From NCBI GenBank assembly GCA_002841455.1, contig PGZT01000002.1, positions 1 through 49,871 of the forward strand: a stretch of DNA of 49,871 nucleotides, read 5' to 3'. The DNA is from Firmicutes bacterium HGW-Firmicutes-21. GTDB lineage: Bacteria; Bacillota; Clostridia; Oscillospirales; CAG-382. A program made the position numbers and the translations under genes. Below the pieces are notes generated by a model. The model ran no database searches, was not told the origin of the DNA, and saw only the letters and a program-made list of their open reading frames with translations. This document shows, piece by piece, positions 40,460-48,645 of the stretch (within the stretch, counting starts at the first letter, position 1; each line of letters begins with the position of its first letter).

Positions 40460-41640
40460 AAAAAGAAGATATTGTAAAATCCCTCGATAATATAACACCG
40501 GATGAAAATACGGTTGGCAGGATGAGGGAGAAAATTCTAACCCATTCGGGGGAAAAGAGAAGAGAGAGCTTTTTTAAGCACTTTAACTTAAAAAGAACCG
40601 TTACAGCAGCTTTATTAGTGCTGGTGATAACCGCAGGCACGCTCTCCTTCAACGCATGGCAGGAACCGGTTACAGGCAGCTGGGTTACCTTAGAAGCAGG
40701 CGTAAGAGACAGTATAGAGGGAAAACATGAACGCTTGACAAACGGCGACCTTGCACCCGGTTATGCGGAAATGTTTCCGGAGGGAAGAATGCCGGACATT
40801 TACCCGTATTACCAGTTTAAAATAGAAAATAAGTATTATATGCTTATGTTCGATTCGCAAATAACCGAATTTAATCTTCCCGAGACCATTGTCGAATCGG
40901 ACATCGGCGGCAAGCTTGCCACCATTTCGGACGGCAACAAGACCTGTGTTGTATATTCCTATCTCCCCGCAGGGAGCGAGGCGGTTGTCGTAGTTAAGAT
41001 TGACGACAAATACGAGCTGTATACATTTAACGGATTTGACAGCTATATTAACAATCAGGACGAAGATGCGAAGGAATACCTTAAGCTCTACGGCATAAAG
41101 AGCGACTCCGATATAGCAAAGATACAGTTTATGAGCTATAACCAGAGCGCCCTACCCGCAAACGGCGAATATATTTCCGCCCGTGATATAAGAGCGGAGT
41201 TGACAGACAAGGCTTCGATACAGGATTTCTATAAGCATTATTCTGCGATGAAGAATTCGAGCGATAAATATTTCGGTATATTGTATAGCTATAAAAGCTC
41301 GTTTGGCACAAGCAACGGTGGAGCAAATCAAACCTCTCCCTCATACGGGAAGACAGACGGCGGCGACATGCCTACAACAGTTGCTCCTGATCAAACGCCC
41401 ATAACGGACGATGCGTTTTATGACAGAAATATGACCGATGGCGGCGTCGAGACCCCCGGAAGCATTATGCCTTCAGAACCCGCTGATTCGGGAAGAGCTT
41501 TGATGGATTCGATAACCATACGGATATACAACCGGAGCGGCATATATTTTGATGTTGAATATTACACCAACATCAACTTTATCTCAAGATATGAGGTAAG
41601 TGACGCTTTTACAGAGTTCTTGAAGGGATATATAGGATAA
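40456..41640 (+). CDS. membrane anti-sigma factor-like protein
   Basis: This 394-residue protein has a cytoplasmic N-terminus (1-45) with ITPDENTVGRMREKILTH, the short helix pattern of DUF4179-like anti-sigma proteins. One membrane helix spans about 48-65, and an extracytoplasmic domain of some 320 residues follows. The outer domain begins QEPVTGSWVTLEAGV and includes a beta-rich part (about 100-200) and a Gly/Thr/Pro-rich linker (about 285-345) before a final folded piece. It is coupled to the ECF sigma gene by a 4-bp overlap. The inferred role is to hold the sigma factor at the membrane until an outside signal arrives. There is no classical zinc HxxxCxxC motif. Confidence 0.85.
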   Translation: MKKEDIVKSLDNITPDENTVGRMREKILTHSGEKRRESFFKHFNLKRTVTAALLVLVITAGTLSFNAWQEPVTGSWVTLEAGVRDSIEGKHERLTNGDLAPGYAEMFPEGRMPDIYPYYQFKIENKYYMLMFDSQITEFNLPETIVESDIGGKLATISDGNKTCVVYSYLPAGSEAVVVVKIDDKYELYTFNGFDSYINNQDEDAKEYLKLYGIKSDSDIAKIQFMSYNQSALPANGEYISARDIRAELTDKASIQDFYKHYSAMKNSSDKYFGILYSYKSSFGTSNGGANQTSPSYGKTDGGDMPTTVAPDQTPITDDAFYDRNMTDGGVETPGSIMPSEPADSGRALMDSITIRIYNRSGIYFDVEYYTNINFISRYEVSDAFTEFLKGYIG

Positions 41641-41686
41641 AAAACAGGACCGGTATTAAAGTGTTTTAGTTATATAAGCCATATGA

Positions 41687-41725
41687 CAGAGTCCGCCGTT
41701 TCAAGGTGGACTCTGCTTCTGTTTG
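41687..41725 (+). terminator. intrinsic terminator after the sigma/anti-sigma operon
   Basis: An 11-bp stem CAGAGTCCGCC/GGTGGACTCTG (one G-T pair), seven-base loop, followed by CTTCTGTTT. Confidence 0.75.
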
Positions 41726-41738
41726 AGAAACAATAAGT

Positions 41739-42734
41739 CTAAACAATATAAATAATAGGGATGCCTTCAAGCTTTTCGGCAAGGCTCGCTCTCAAAAAAT
41801 GTTCGGCTTCCGAACGGATTCCCTCTCTGTAGCAATATTTGCCCCGCCCTCTGCCTGTCATTAACGTCTTGTTATAAAGTTCGGTCGCATTTGGAAACGC
41901 CTCGTTATTTATCGCTCTGTGCACAAAGCTGTATGTCATAAATATTATCTCTATGAATAACCTACCCTTTACTTTGGGAGATAGCTCATCTGATAAGCGG
42001 TTTATCAGTTTTCTGTAATACTCCTTCCAACTATCGGTCAATACAACGGGTGCAATTAACAGCCCTACTCTGTAGCCCGACTCGCAGATACGGTTGAGAG
42101 CCGATATTCTGTTTTCTAACGGCGAGGTCCCAAGCTCAACCTTTTTTATAATTTCTTCGGGGTTGACGCTCATTCTTATAATCGTTCGTCCCCTGTGGTT
42201 TAGGTCGAGCAAGGAATCAACCATATCAAACTTCGTGGGGAAAGTAATAAAACCCTTTTCGTTTCCGCCGAAGGCTTCTATTGTCCATTCCAGATTTTTT
42301 GTTATTTTGTTTTCCAGCACCAAATCACTGTTGCTGCCGATTTCAAAGGTCAGATCCTTTTCCGATTGATTAGCGGTTTTTATCAGCTTATCCATCATCT
42401 GCTCACGGTTGACAAATAGCCGCATATACGAGCATTTATTATAATTGCAAACAAGATAGCAGTAAAGGCACATAGCACTGCAGCCGCTTGATGTATATGG
42501 CACAAGAAAATCCGACACCTTATAGTTTGGCACATATTTATGCGTTTTCCGTATGCCGATTATAAGGTGCTGCTTCATTCTGCCGAACTCCTTGTTTTCG
42601 TTCCTTCGAAGCACCTCGATATTGTTATGGCTGTCAATGGGTATCCATGGTTTATCGGCATACCTCTCCTTAAGATAAGCACCTAAATCATAATACAATG
42701 CATCGGGTTCGTAATATATTTTATCGGGAAACAT
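41739..42734 (-). CDS. spore photoproduct lyase-like radical SAM protein
   Basis: I start at ATG 42734 (GGAG eight bases upstream); a TTG two codons earlier has no proper spacing. The 331-residue product matches SPL over its length: MFPDKIYYEP at the N-terminus, the radical SAM cluster C85-SAM-C89-LY-C92 with the flanking Tyr91/Tyr93, RLFVNREQMM, and GRTIIRMSVNPEEIIKKVEL. SPL repairs the UV thymine lesion of spores using S-adenosylmethionine. In B. subtilis a further Cys about 43 residues after the last cluster Cys donates hydrogen; here that region reads FEIGSNSDLV with no Cys. C96 and C101 are close but displaced. It may be an SPL variant or a relative with another substrate. Confidence 0.88.
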   Translation of the reverse strand: MFPDKIYYEPDALYYDLGAYLKERYADKPWIPIDSHNNIEVLRRNENKEFGRMKQHLIIGIRKTHKYVPNYKVSDFLVPYTSSGCSAMCLYCYLVCNYNKCSYMRLFVNREQMMDKLIKTANQSEKDLTFEIGSNSDLVLENKITKNLEWTIEAFGGNEKGFITFPTKFDMVDSLLDLNHRGRTIIRMSVNPEEIIKKVELGTSPLENRISALNRICESGYRVGLLIAPVVLTDSWKEYYRKLINRLSDELSPKVKGRLFIEIIFMTYSFVHRAINNEAFPNATELYNKTLMTGRGRGKYCYREGIRSEAEHFLRASLAEKLEGIPIIYIV

Positions 42735-42794
42735 ATGCAATACTCCAATACTAAACTAAGTCATGAATAATAGTATCCTCAAATGCTCCCGCGT

Positions 42795-42821
42795 GTATAC
42801 TAACCGATATTTTTTGTATAC
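42795..42821. promoter_or_regulatory. twin GTATAC palindromes, possible operator
   Basis: Two 6-bp palindromes GTATAC (42795-42800 and 42816-42821) have centres 21 bp apart, two helical turns, so a dimeric or tetrameric regulator could bind both on one face. They lie between the divergent splB-like and fucI-like genes, upstream of the fucI -35. Confidence 0.35.
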
Positions 42822-42844
42822 AACCGCTTAACGGCTCGTTTATC

Positions 42845-42873
42845 TTGACAATTTCCGCAAGAAGTTGTAAAGT
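42845..42873 (+). promoter_or_regulatory. promoter of the fucI-araB pair
   Basis: TTGACA (42845-42850) and TAAAGT (42868-42873) with a 17-bp spacer, about 40 bp before the ATG. Confidence 0.65.
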
Positions 42874-42912
42874 GTTAAAAACGAAATTTACAGAACGGAA
42901 TGGTAAAAAAAT

Positions 42913-44673
42913 ATGAATAACTACCCTAAAATAGGCATACGACCAGCAATTGACGCAAGAGCGGGTGTGAGGGAATCACTTGAGGCTCAGACGCTGAATA
43001 TGGCAAAATCAGTCGCCGCATTACTGTCGGGTAATTTGAAATATCCGGACGGAACACCGGTGGAATGTATTATTTCGGACGGCACAATAGGCAGGGTTGC
43101 CGAGGCTGCCGCCTGCGAGGATAGGTTCCTGCGGGAGAATGTGGGGCTATCCATTACCGTTTCACCCTGCTGGTGCTACGGAACGGAGACAATCGACATG
43201 AACCCAACCCGCCCCAAAGCTATATACGGCTTCAACGGCACGGAGCGGCCGGGAGCGGTATATCTTGCCGCCGCCTTAGCGGGGCATAATCAAAAAGGGC
43301 TGCCTGCTTTTTCCATATACGGACAGGATGTAAGGGATTCCTCCGATACGGAAATTCCAAGGGATGTTGCCGATAAGCTACTCACCTTTGCCAAAGCGGG
43401 GCTTGCGGTTGCCCAAATGAAGGGCAGGAGCTATCTCTCCATAGGCGGTGTCTCTATGGGTATAGCAGGCTCGGTTGTGGACGACAGCTTCTTCTGTGAT
43501 TACCTTGGTATGCGTAACGAGAGTGTGGATATGTGCGAGCTGTCACGCCGTATAGAAAAGGGTATCTACGACAAAGAGGAATATAAAAGAGCGATAACTT
43601 GGGTAAGAGCGAACTGCATAGAGGGAGAGGACAGAAACCCTGCGGATAAACAGTACAGCAGGGAAGAAAAGGATGCGCATTGGGAATACTGCGTAAAAAT
43701 GGCGTTGATAACAAAGGATTTAATGCAGGGTAACGATAAATTGAAGGATGATTTTGCGGAGGAGAGCTTAGGGCATAACGCTATTCTGGCAGGCTTTCAG
43801 GGGCAGCGGCAGTGGACAGATTATTTGCCCAACGGCGATTTCATGGAGGCGATACTCTGTTCTTCCTTTGATTGGAACGGCAGGAGAGCACCGATTCTGT
43901 TGGCAACGGAGAACGACAGCCTAAACGGAGCTTCTATGCTGTTTGGTTACCTTTTAACCAACACGGCACAGATTTTCTGCGATGTGCGTACCTATTGGAG
44001 TGTTGATTCGGTAAAAAGAGTAACAGGCAAGGCTCTGAGCGGCAGGGGACAAAACGGCTTTATACACCTTATAAATTCAGGTGCCGCCGCTCTTGACGGC
44101 TGCGGTGAGCAAAAGGAAAACGGCGAGAGTGTAATAAAGCCTTTTTGGCAAATTACCGACGATGAGGCGGACAGGTGTCTGAAGGCGACAAGGTGGTGTC
44201 CCGCAAATCTCGGATATTTCAGGGGCGGAGGGTTCTCCTCTGCGTTCAGAACAAAGGGCGAAATGCCGATGACAATGGTCAGGATAAATCTTGTCAAGGG
44301 GGTAGGTCCCGTGCTGCAGATTGCCGAGGGTTACAGCGTGGATTTACCCGATGATATACACGACATTATCGACAAACGCACCGACCCGACATGGCCGACG
44401 ACATATTTTGCACCTAATCTGACAAGCAAGGGAGCCTTTACCGATGTTTACAGCGTTATGGCAAGCTGGGGAGCAAACCATTGCTCGCTGAGCTACGGAC
44501 ACATAGGCGGAGAGCTTATAGCGCTTGCCTCAATGCTTAGAATACCCGTTTGTATGCATAATGTTCCCGACAAAAAAATATTCCGTCCGTCCGCATGGGC
44601 TGCGTTCGGAACGGAGGACAGAGAGTCTGCAGACTTTAGAGCCTGTAAGGCGTACGGAGCGTTGTATGAGTAA
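42913..44673 (+). CDS. fucI: L-fucose isomerase-like (L-fucose/D-arabinose isomerase)
   Basis: This 586-residue protein is full length for Fuc[13 protein letters not shown] with E333 and IFCDVRT with D357 correspond to the two metal-binding acids of the E. coli enzyme, and [18 protein letters not shown] carries the third metal ligand His. [17 protein letters not shown] and [11 protein letters not shown] are also typical. It converts L-fucose to L-fuculose, and by known side activity D-arabinose to D-ribulose. It overlaps the ribulokinase-like gene by 8 bp. No fuculokinase, fuculose-1-phosphate aldolase or transporter is in the window, so the true substrate is open. Confidence 0.94.
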   Translation: MNNYPKIGIRPAIDARAGVRESLEAQTLNMAKSVAALLSGNLKYPDGTPVECIISDGTIGRVAEAAACEDRFLRENVGLSITVSPCWCYGTETIDMNPTRPKAIYGFNGTERPGAVYLAAALAGHNQKGLPAFSIYGQDVRDSSDTEIPRDVADKLLTFAKAGLAVAQMKGRSYLSIGGVSMGIAGSVVDDSFFCDYLGMRNESVDMCELSRRIEKGIYDKEEYKRAITWVRANCIEGEDRNPADKQYSREEKDAHWEYCVKMALITKDLMQGNDKLKDDFAEESLGHNAILAGFQGQRQWTDYLPNGDFMEAILCSSFDWNGRRAPILLATENDSLNGASMLFGYLLTNTAQIFCDVRTYWSVDSVKRVTGKALSGRGQNGFIHLINSGAAALDGCGEQKENGESVIKPFWQITDDEADRCLKATRWCPANLGYFRGGGFSSAFRTKGEMPMTMVRINLVKGVGPVLQIAEGYSVDLPDDIHDIIDKRTDPTWPTTYFAPNLTSKGAFTDVYSVMASWGANHCSLSYGHIGGELIALASMLRIPVCMHNVPDKKIFRPSAWAAFGTEDRESADFRACKAYGALYE

Positions 44674-46324
44674 ATATTCGGTAGGAATTGATTACGGAAC
44701 ACTCTCCGCCAGGGGAATACTGATAGATATTCACTCGGGTGAGGAAATTGCGTCTTGTGTTTTTGGGTATCCGCACGGGGTTATGGAGCAATCCTTGCCC
44801 TGCGGAGCGAAGCTGCCACCCGATTGGGCTCTGCAGCACCCGGACGATTATCTGAACGCATTATATTTTATAACAACCGGTTTGATAAAAAGTTCTGGGG
44901 TAAAAAGCGGTGATATTATAGGAATCGGAATTGACTTTACCTCCTGTACTATCCTGCCCGTAACCGCCGACGGGACACCGCTCTGCAAGCTGCCCGAATT
45001 CTCGGAGAACCGCCACGCATATGTTAAGCTGTGGAAGCACCATTCTGCACAATATTGTGCCGATAAATTGAACGAAACGGCGGAGCTGCGTTCGGAGGAA
45101 TGGCTTAAGCTGTACGGCGGGAAGATTTCAAGCGAATGGCTTGTGCCGAAGGCAATGCAGATAGCCGCAGAAGCACCCGAGGTTTATACCGCCGCCGACA
45201 GAATTATCGAAGCGGGCGACTGGCTCGTGTGGATGATGTGCGGCAGGGAGGCAAGGAGTGCTTGCAACGCAGGATATAAGGCATTATGGCAGCAAGCAAC
45301 AGGATATCCTACAAAGGAATTCTTTTCTGCTCTGGATAAACGCCTTGAAAACATAGTGGAGGAGAAATTGTCCAATGATATAAAACCCTTAGGCTCCCGT
45401 GCCGGTTATATAACCGAGGAAATGGCACAAAAAACAGGGTTAAGCACAGAAACCGCCGTTGCGGTAGGAATTATAGACGCTCACGCCTCCGTTCCCGCCT
45501 GCGGGATTGACGGAGAGGGAAAACTGCTGATGATAATGGGTACATCCACCTGTCATATTATTTTATCCGAAAAGGAAATTGCGGTGCCGGGAATATGCGG
45601 AGTGGTTAAGGACGGTGTATTACCCGGCTTTTATGCTTACGAGGCAGGGCAATCCTGTGTCGGAGACCATTTCTCGTGGTTTGTCGACAACTGTCTGCCG
45701 GCGGCATATTATGATGAGGCGAAAAAACAAGGGATAAATCCGTTTGGGTACCTGAGTAAAAAAGCGGAGCGGTTAAGGGTAGGGGAGAGCGGACTGCTTG
45801 CGCTTGACTGGTGGAACGGCGTTCGTTCGGTGCTTATGGATTTTGATTTAAGCGGTATGCTTGTCGGAATGACCTTGCAAACCAAGCCGGAGGAAATATA
45901 CCGTGCCTTAGTAGAAGCTACCGCATACGGAACAAGGATGATTATCGAGGCGTTCGAGGGGGCGGGGTTATGTGTAGAGGCTCTTTTTGCCGCAGGCGGT
46001 ATCGCCGCAAAGGACCCTTTTACAATGCAGATTTATTCCGATGTATGCGGTAAAGTCATAAGGGTATCGGGTAAGAGCCAATCGGGTGCTTTAGGCAGTG
46101 CGATTTATGCGGTCGCAGCCGCCGGACAGGATAAGAGCGGTTACAAAAGCATCGGCGAGGCTGTTATTGCGTTGGGAAGAGCGGAAAATATAATATATAC
46201 ACCAAACAAAGAGAATGTTCGGGTATATAATGAACTATTCGCCGAATATAAAAAACTGCATGTTTATTTCGGTCGCGGTGAAAATAATGTAATGAAAAAG
46301 CTGAAGGAAATAAAAAATCGATAA
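44666..46324 (+). CDS. araB: ribulokinase-like FGGY carbohydrate kinase
   Basis: The ATG at 44666 overlaps the end of fucI (ATGAGTAA), so the two genes are translationally coupled; a longer in-frame start deep inside fucI is unlikely. The 552-residue product is an FGGY kinase of the AraB type. [16 protein letters not shown] at 7-22 is the ribulokinase phosphate loop, [13 protein letters not shown] and [14 protein letters not shown] follow as in Ara[13 protein letters not shown] is present, MGTSTCH is the C-terminal ATP loop, and [14 protein letters not shown] lies near 490. AraB phosphorylates L- and D-ribulose and other ketopentoses at O5. Pairing with FucI suggests D-arabinose to D-ribulose-5-phosphate, by inference. 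Confidence 0.93.
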   Translation: MSKYSVGIDYGTLSARGILIDIHSGEEIASCVFGYPHGVMEQSLPCGAKLPPDWALQHPDDYLNALYFITTGLIKSSGVKSGDIIGIGIDFTSCTILPVTADGTPLCKLPEFSENRHAYVKLWKHHSAQYCADKLNETAELRSEEWLKLYGGKISSEWLVPKAMQIAAEAPEVYTAADRIIEAGDWLVWMMCGREARSACNAGYKALWQQATGYPTKEFFSALDKRLENIVEEKLSNDIKPLGSRAGYITEEMAQKTGLSTETAVAVGIIDAHASVPACGIDGEGKLLMIMGTSTCHIILSEKEIAVPGICGVVKDGVLPGFYAYEAGQSCVGDHFSWFVDNCLPAAYYDEAKKQGINPFGYLSKKAERLRVGESGLLALDWWNGVRSVLMDFDLSGMLVGMTLQTKPEEIYRALVEATAYGTRMIIEAFEGAGLCVEALFAAGGIAAKDPFTMQIYSDVCGKVIRVSGKSQSGALGSAIYAVAAAGQDKSGYKSIGEAVIALGRAENIIYTPNKENVRVYNELFAEYKKLHVYFGRGENNVMKKLKEIKNR

Positions 46325-46327
46325 AAA

Positions 46328-46362
46328 AAGCTGTCCGAGGTAATATGTTCGGACAGCCTTTA
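46328..46362 (-). terminator. terminator between the araB-like and ferritin-like genes
   Basis: The stem GCTGTCCGA/TCGGACAGC lies between the convergent genes. Read leftward it is followed by a run of seven T, strong for the ferritin-like gene; rightward the tail CTTTATATG is weaker but may also act. Confidence 0.8.
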
Positions 46363-46381
46363 TATGTATGCTTTATATAAT

Positions 46382-46831
46382 TTAATCTAACTGATTGTAT
46401 AATGTGCTAAACTGTGTCGCATGCTCCAGTTCGTCAACCATAGCGTGGTAGAAAACATCCTTTATTAATTGTTCCTTGACCGATAACTGAACATCACGGT
46501 AGACCTCGGCGGCTTCAAGCTCATCCTTTAATGCCATCAGAACTCCCTCTTTATAACTCGGATACTGCACCTTTTCTATACAATACTGCGGTTTTGTGCG
46601 AAACAGGCAGTAGTACAGCCGCTCAAAATAACCCAGATGCTCCAGTTCGTCCTTTCTTGCATGGTCGATGAAACCGTAATGCAGGTCGTCAGGTGCTTCC
46701 TTAAGAAGTCTTGTATAGAACTCGGCGGCCGTAGCTTCGTCAACAATTGCCCGTAAAACAGTTTCCTTCAATTGCTGTCGGGTAAGGTTGCCAAGTAACG
46801 GTAATTGAATGCTCTTCGGCTCTTGATACAT
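46382..46831 (-). CDS. ferritin-like di-iron protein (rubrerythrin/spore-coat type)
   Basis: This 149-residue four-helix protein shows a duplicated carboxylate/His pattern: E32 and E37 in helix 1, E62-x-x-H65 in helix 2 (DELEHLGYF), E104/E108 in helix 3, and E134-x-x-H137 in helix 4 (DELEHATQF). That is the ferritin-like di-iron site arrangement of rubrerythrin, Mn-catalase-like and several spore coat proteins. There is no rubredoxin Cys domain. AGGAGG precedes the ATG and a likely promoter TTAACA-18-TATAAT lies at 46862-46891. The role inferred is peroxide handling or iron sequestration. Confidence 0.88.
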   Translation of the reverse strand: MYQEPKSIQLPLLGNLTRQQLKETVLRAIVDEATAAEFYTRLLKEAPDDLHYGFIDHARKDELEHLGYFERLYYCLFRTKPQYCIEKVQYPSYKEGVLMALKDELEAAEVYRDVQLSVKEQLIKDVFYHAMVDELEHATQFSTLYNQLD

Positions 46832-46861
46832 ATATAATACCTCCTATGGCTGTTATATGGT

Positions 46862-46891
46862 ATTATATGTTCCGAGCGGATGCAATGTTAA
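46862..46891 (-). promoter_or_regulatory. promoter of the ferritin-like gene
   Basis: Leftward TTAACA (46891-46886) and TATAAT (46867-46862) with an 18-bp spacer, 31 bp before the ATG. Confidence 0.5.
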
Positions 46892-46899
46892 AGGTACGG

Positions 46900-48486
46900 T
46901 TACCGTTCGAGCAAATACTCGTCAAAGGTTATCTGCTTATCATAAAAATGACCTGCCGTTACATCTATAATTCTGTTCGCTATTGTCTGCACAAACTGAT
47001 GGTCGTGCGAGGTAAAAAGTATAGTTTCTGTATATTTTATAAGCCCTTCGTTAAGCGCTGCGATTGATTCGAGGTCGAGATGATTTGTCGGTTCGTCAAG
47101 GATAAGCACATTTGCCCCCGACAGCATGGTTTTGCACAGCATACACCTCACCCGTTCGCCACCCGACAGAACCCGTACCTTCTTTGTCGCCTCATCGCCG
47201 GAGAACAGCATTTTACCCAACCATCCTCTTACATCCGATTCGTAAACAAGGTTGGAATGATTCCTAATCCAATCGATTATAGAGTCGTCCTTGCCGTCAA
47301 AATAAACGGAGTTGTCACTCGGGAGAAACGCCTGGGAAGTGGTAACTCCCCATTTTATCGTACCCGAATCGGGTTCAAGCTCACCTGCGAGAATCTTGAA
47401 CAATGTGGTTTTCGCCACCGCATCCGCACCGACAAAGGCTACCCTTTCACGGGGACGGATAGTAAAGCTTATGTTATCAAGCACCTTGCGGTCGCCTATT
47501 GTTTTTGTTATTCCGCTCACAGATAAAACATCGTTACCCACCTCGCGGTTAGGCTTGAAGGCTATATAAGGGAACTTTCTCGACGAGACGGGCAAATCCT
47601 CAAAATTCATATTATCCAACAGCTTTTTCCTGCTTGTTGCCTGCTTGGATTTTGATGCGTTCGCACTGAAACGGGCGATAAATTCTTGCAATTCCTTCAT
47701 CTTTTGCTCTGTTTTCTTGTTTTGGTCACGCAGCTGCCGTTGCATCAGCTGAGTATAATCATACCAGAAATCGTAATTGCCGGCAACCATGGTTATTTTG
47801 CCGAAATCAACATCAACGATATGGGTGCATATCTGATTTAGGAAATGCCTGTCATGAGAGACGATTATTATAATACTGTTCTCCTGTTTTATCAGAAAAT
47901 CCTCAAGCCAGCCTATGGTGTTAACATCAAGATGGTTGGTCGGCTCGTCCATCAGCAGAATATCGGGGTTACCGAAGAGAGCCTGCGCGAGCAGAACCTT
48001 GACCTTTTGATCACCCGTCAGCTCCTTCATATATAAATCGTGGTATTCGTTGGTAATGCCAAGCCCGTTGAGGAGTATTTTTGCGTCGCTCTCTGCGTTC
48101 CAGCCGTCCATTTTAAGGAACCGGTCCTCAAGCTCGCAGAGCCTCATACCCTCCTGATCGCTCATCTCCTCTTTATTATACAGGATTTCCTTTTCGTCAA
48201 TAATTGAGCATAGTTCATGGTTGCCCATAATTACCGTTTTGATAACATCATACTCATCGAATTCAAAGTGGTTCTGCTTTAATACAGAGATTCTCTCGGA
48301 CGGTGTCTTTACGACATTTCCTTTGGTAGGCTCGATTTCGCCCGACAGAATCTTTAAAAAAGTAGATTTACCCGCTCCGTTTGCTCCGATAACACCGTAG
48401 CAGTTGCCTTTGGTAAAATTAACATTTGCGTTGTTAAATAAGGTAATACCCCCGTATTGAAGTGCTATGTCTACTGTCCCTATCAT
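46900..48486 (-). CDS. ABC-F family ATPase (YkpA/YbiT-like)
   Basis: I start at ATG 48486 (MIGTVDIALQYGG), the usual family beginning; ATG 48498 directly abuts AAGGA and is less likely. The 528-residue product has two ABC domains and no membrane segment, as in ABC-F ribosome-associated ATPases. Domain 1: Walker A GANGAGKS near 34-41, signature LTGDQ (degenerate), Walker B ILLMDEPTNHLD. The linker has the coiled KKTEQKMKELQEFIARFSAN region. Domain 2: Walker A is altered to GADAVAKTT, signature LSGGE, Walker B VLILDEPTNHLD. Family members rescue stalled ribosomes or protect against antibiotics. A 40-codon upstream ORF ends two bases before this start, suggesting translational control. Confidence 0.93.
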   Translation of the reverse strand: MIGTVDIALQYGGITLFNNANVNFTKGNCYGVIGANGAGKSTFLKILSGEIEPTKGNVVKTPSERISVLKQNHFEFDEYDVIKTVIMGNHELCSIIDEKEILYNKEEMSDQEGMRLCELEDRFLKMDGWNAESDAKILLNGLGITNEYHDLYMKELTGDQKVKVLLAQALFGNPDILLMDEPTNHLDVNTIGWLEDFLIKQENSIIIIVSHDRHFLNQICTHIVDVDFGKITMVAGNYDFWYDYTQLMQRQLRDQNKKTEQKMKELQEFIARFSANASKSKQATSRKKLLDNMNFEDLPVSSRKFPYIAFKPNREVGNDVLSVSGITKTIGDRKVLDNISFTIRPRERVAFVGADAVAKTTLFKILAGELEPDSGTIKWGVTTSQAFLPSDNSVYFDGKDDSIIDWIRNHSNLVYESDVRGWLGKMLFSGDEATKKVRVLSGGERVRCMLCKTMLSGANVLILDEPTNHLDLESIAALNEGLIKYTETILFTSHDHQFVQTIANRIIDVTAGHFYDKQITFDEYLLER

Positions 48487-48488
48487 TT

Positions 48489-48611
48489 TTATGACCATTC
48501 CTTCCCCGGCGTATGCCGAAAGTGGGAATTGTGCCGCTTTGTATATAATACAAATGGCTGCACTTCTTGCAGCCAAGGCACAAAACCGTATTTGAAAGAT
48601 TTATCTTTCAA
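48489..48611 (-). CDS. 40-residue upstream ORF/leader peptide of the ABC-F gene
   Basis: A TTG at 48611 follows AAGGAG with eight-base spacing, the best ribosome site in the area, and the frame runs 40 codons to TAA 48491-48489, two bases before the ABC-F ATG. The peptide (start KDKSFKYGFVPWLQEVQ, end KEWS) has no signal. The DNA holds nested dyads: perfect 10-bp arms at 48591-48612 covering the start codon, 7-bp arms at 48556-48574, and a long-range pair TTGTGCC/GGCACAA at 48529-48535 with 48577-48583. This is what ribosome-controlled attenuation leaders of ABC-F genes look like, although here the ORF is longer than classic leader peptides. It could also be a real small protein. Confidence 0.55.
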   Translation of the reverse strand: MKDKSFKYGFVPWLQEVQPFVLYTKRHNSHFRHTPGKEWS

Positions 48612-48645
48612 ATTTATACTCTCCTTGAGTCAATATCTTTTTCTT

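Noticed and set aside
43992-44297. Antisense open frames of about 100 codons inside fucI and araB
   Set aside because: They are mirror images of strongly supported enzyme genes and lack start signals.
48487-48576. Longer ABC-F start at a TTG near 48576
   Set aside because: It would add an unusual N-terminal extension, has no ribosome site, and would run through the 40-codon upstream ORF; ABC-F relatives begin at the MIGTV-type start.
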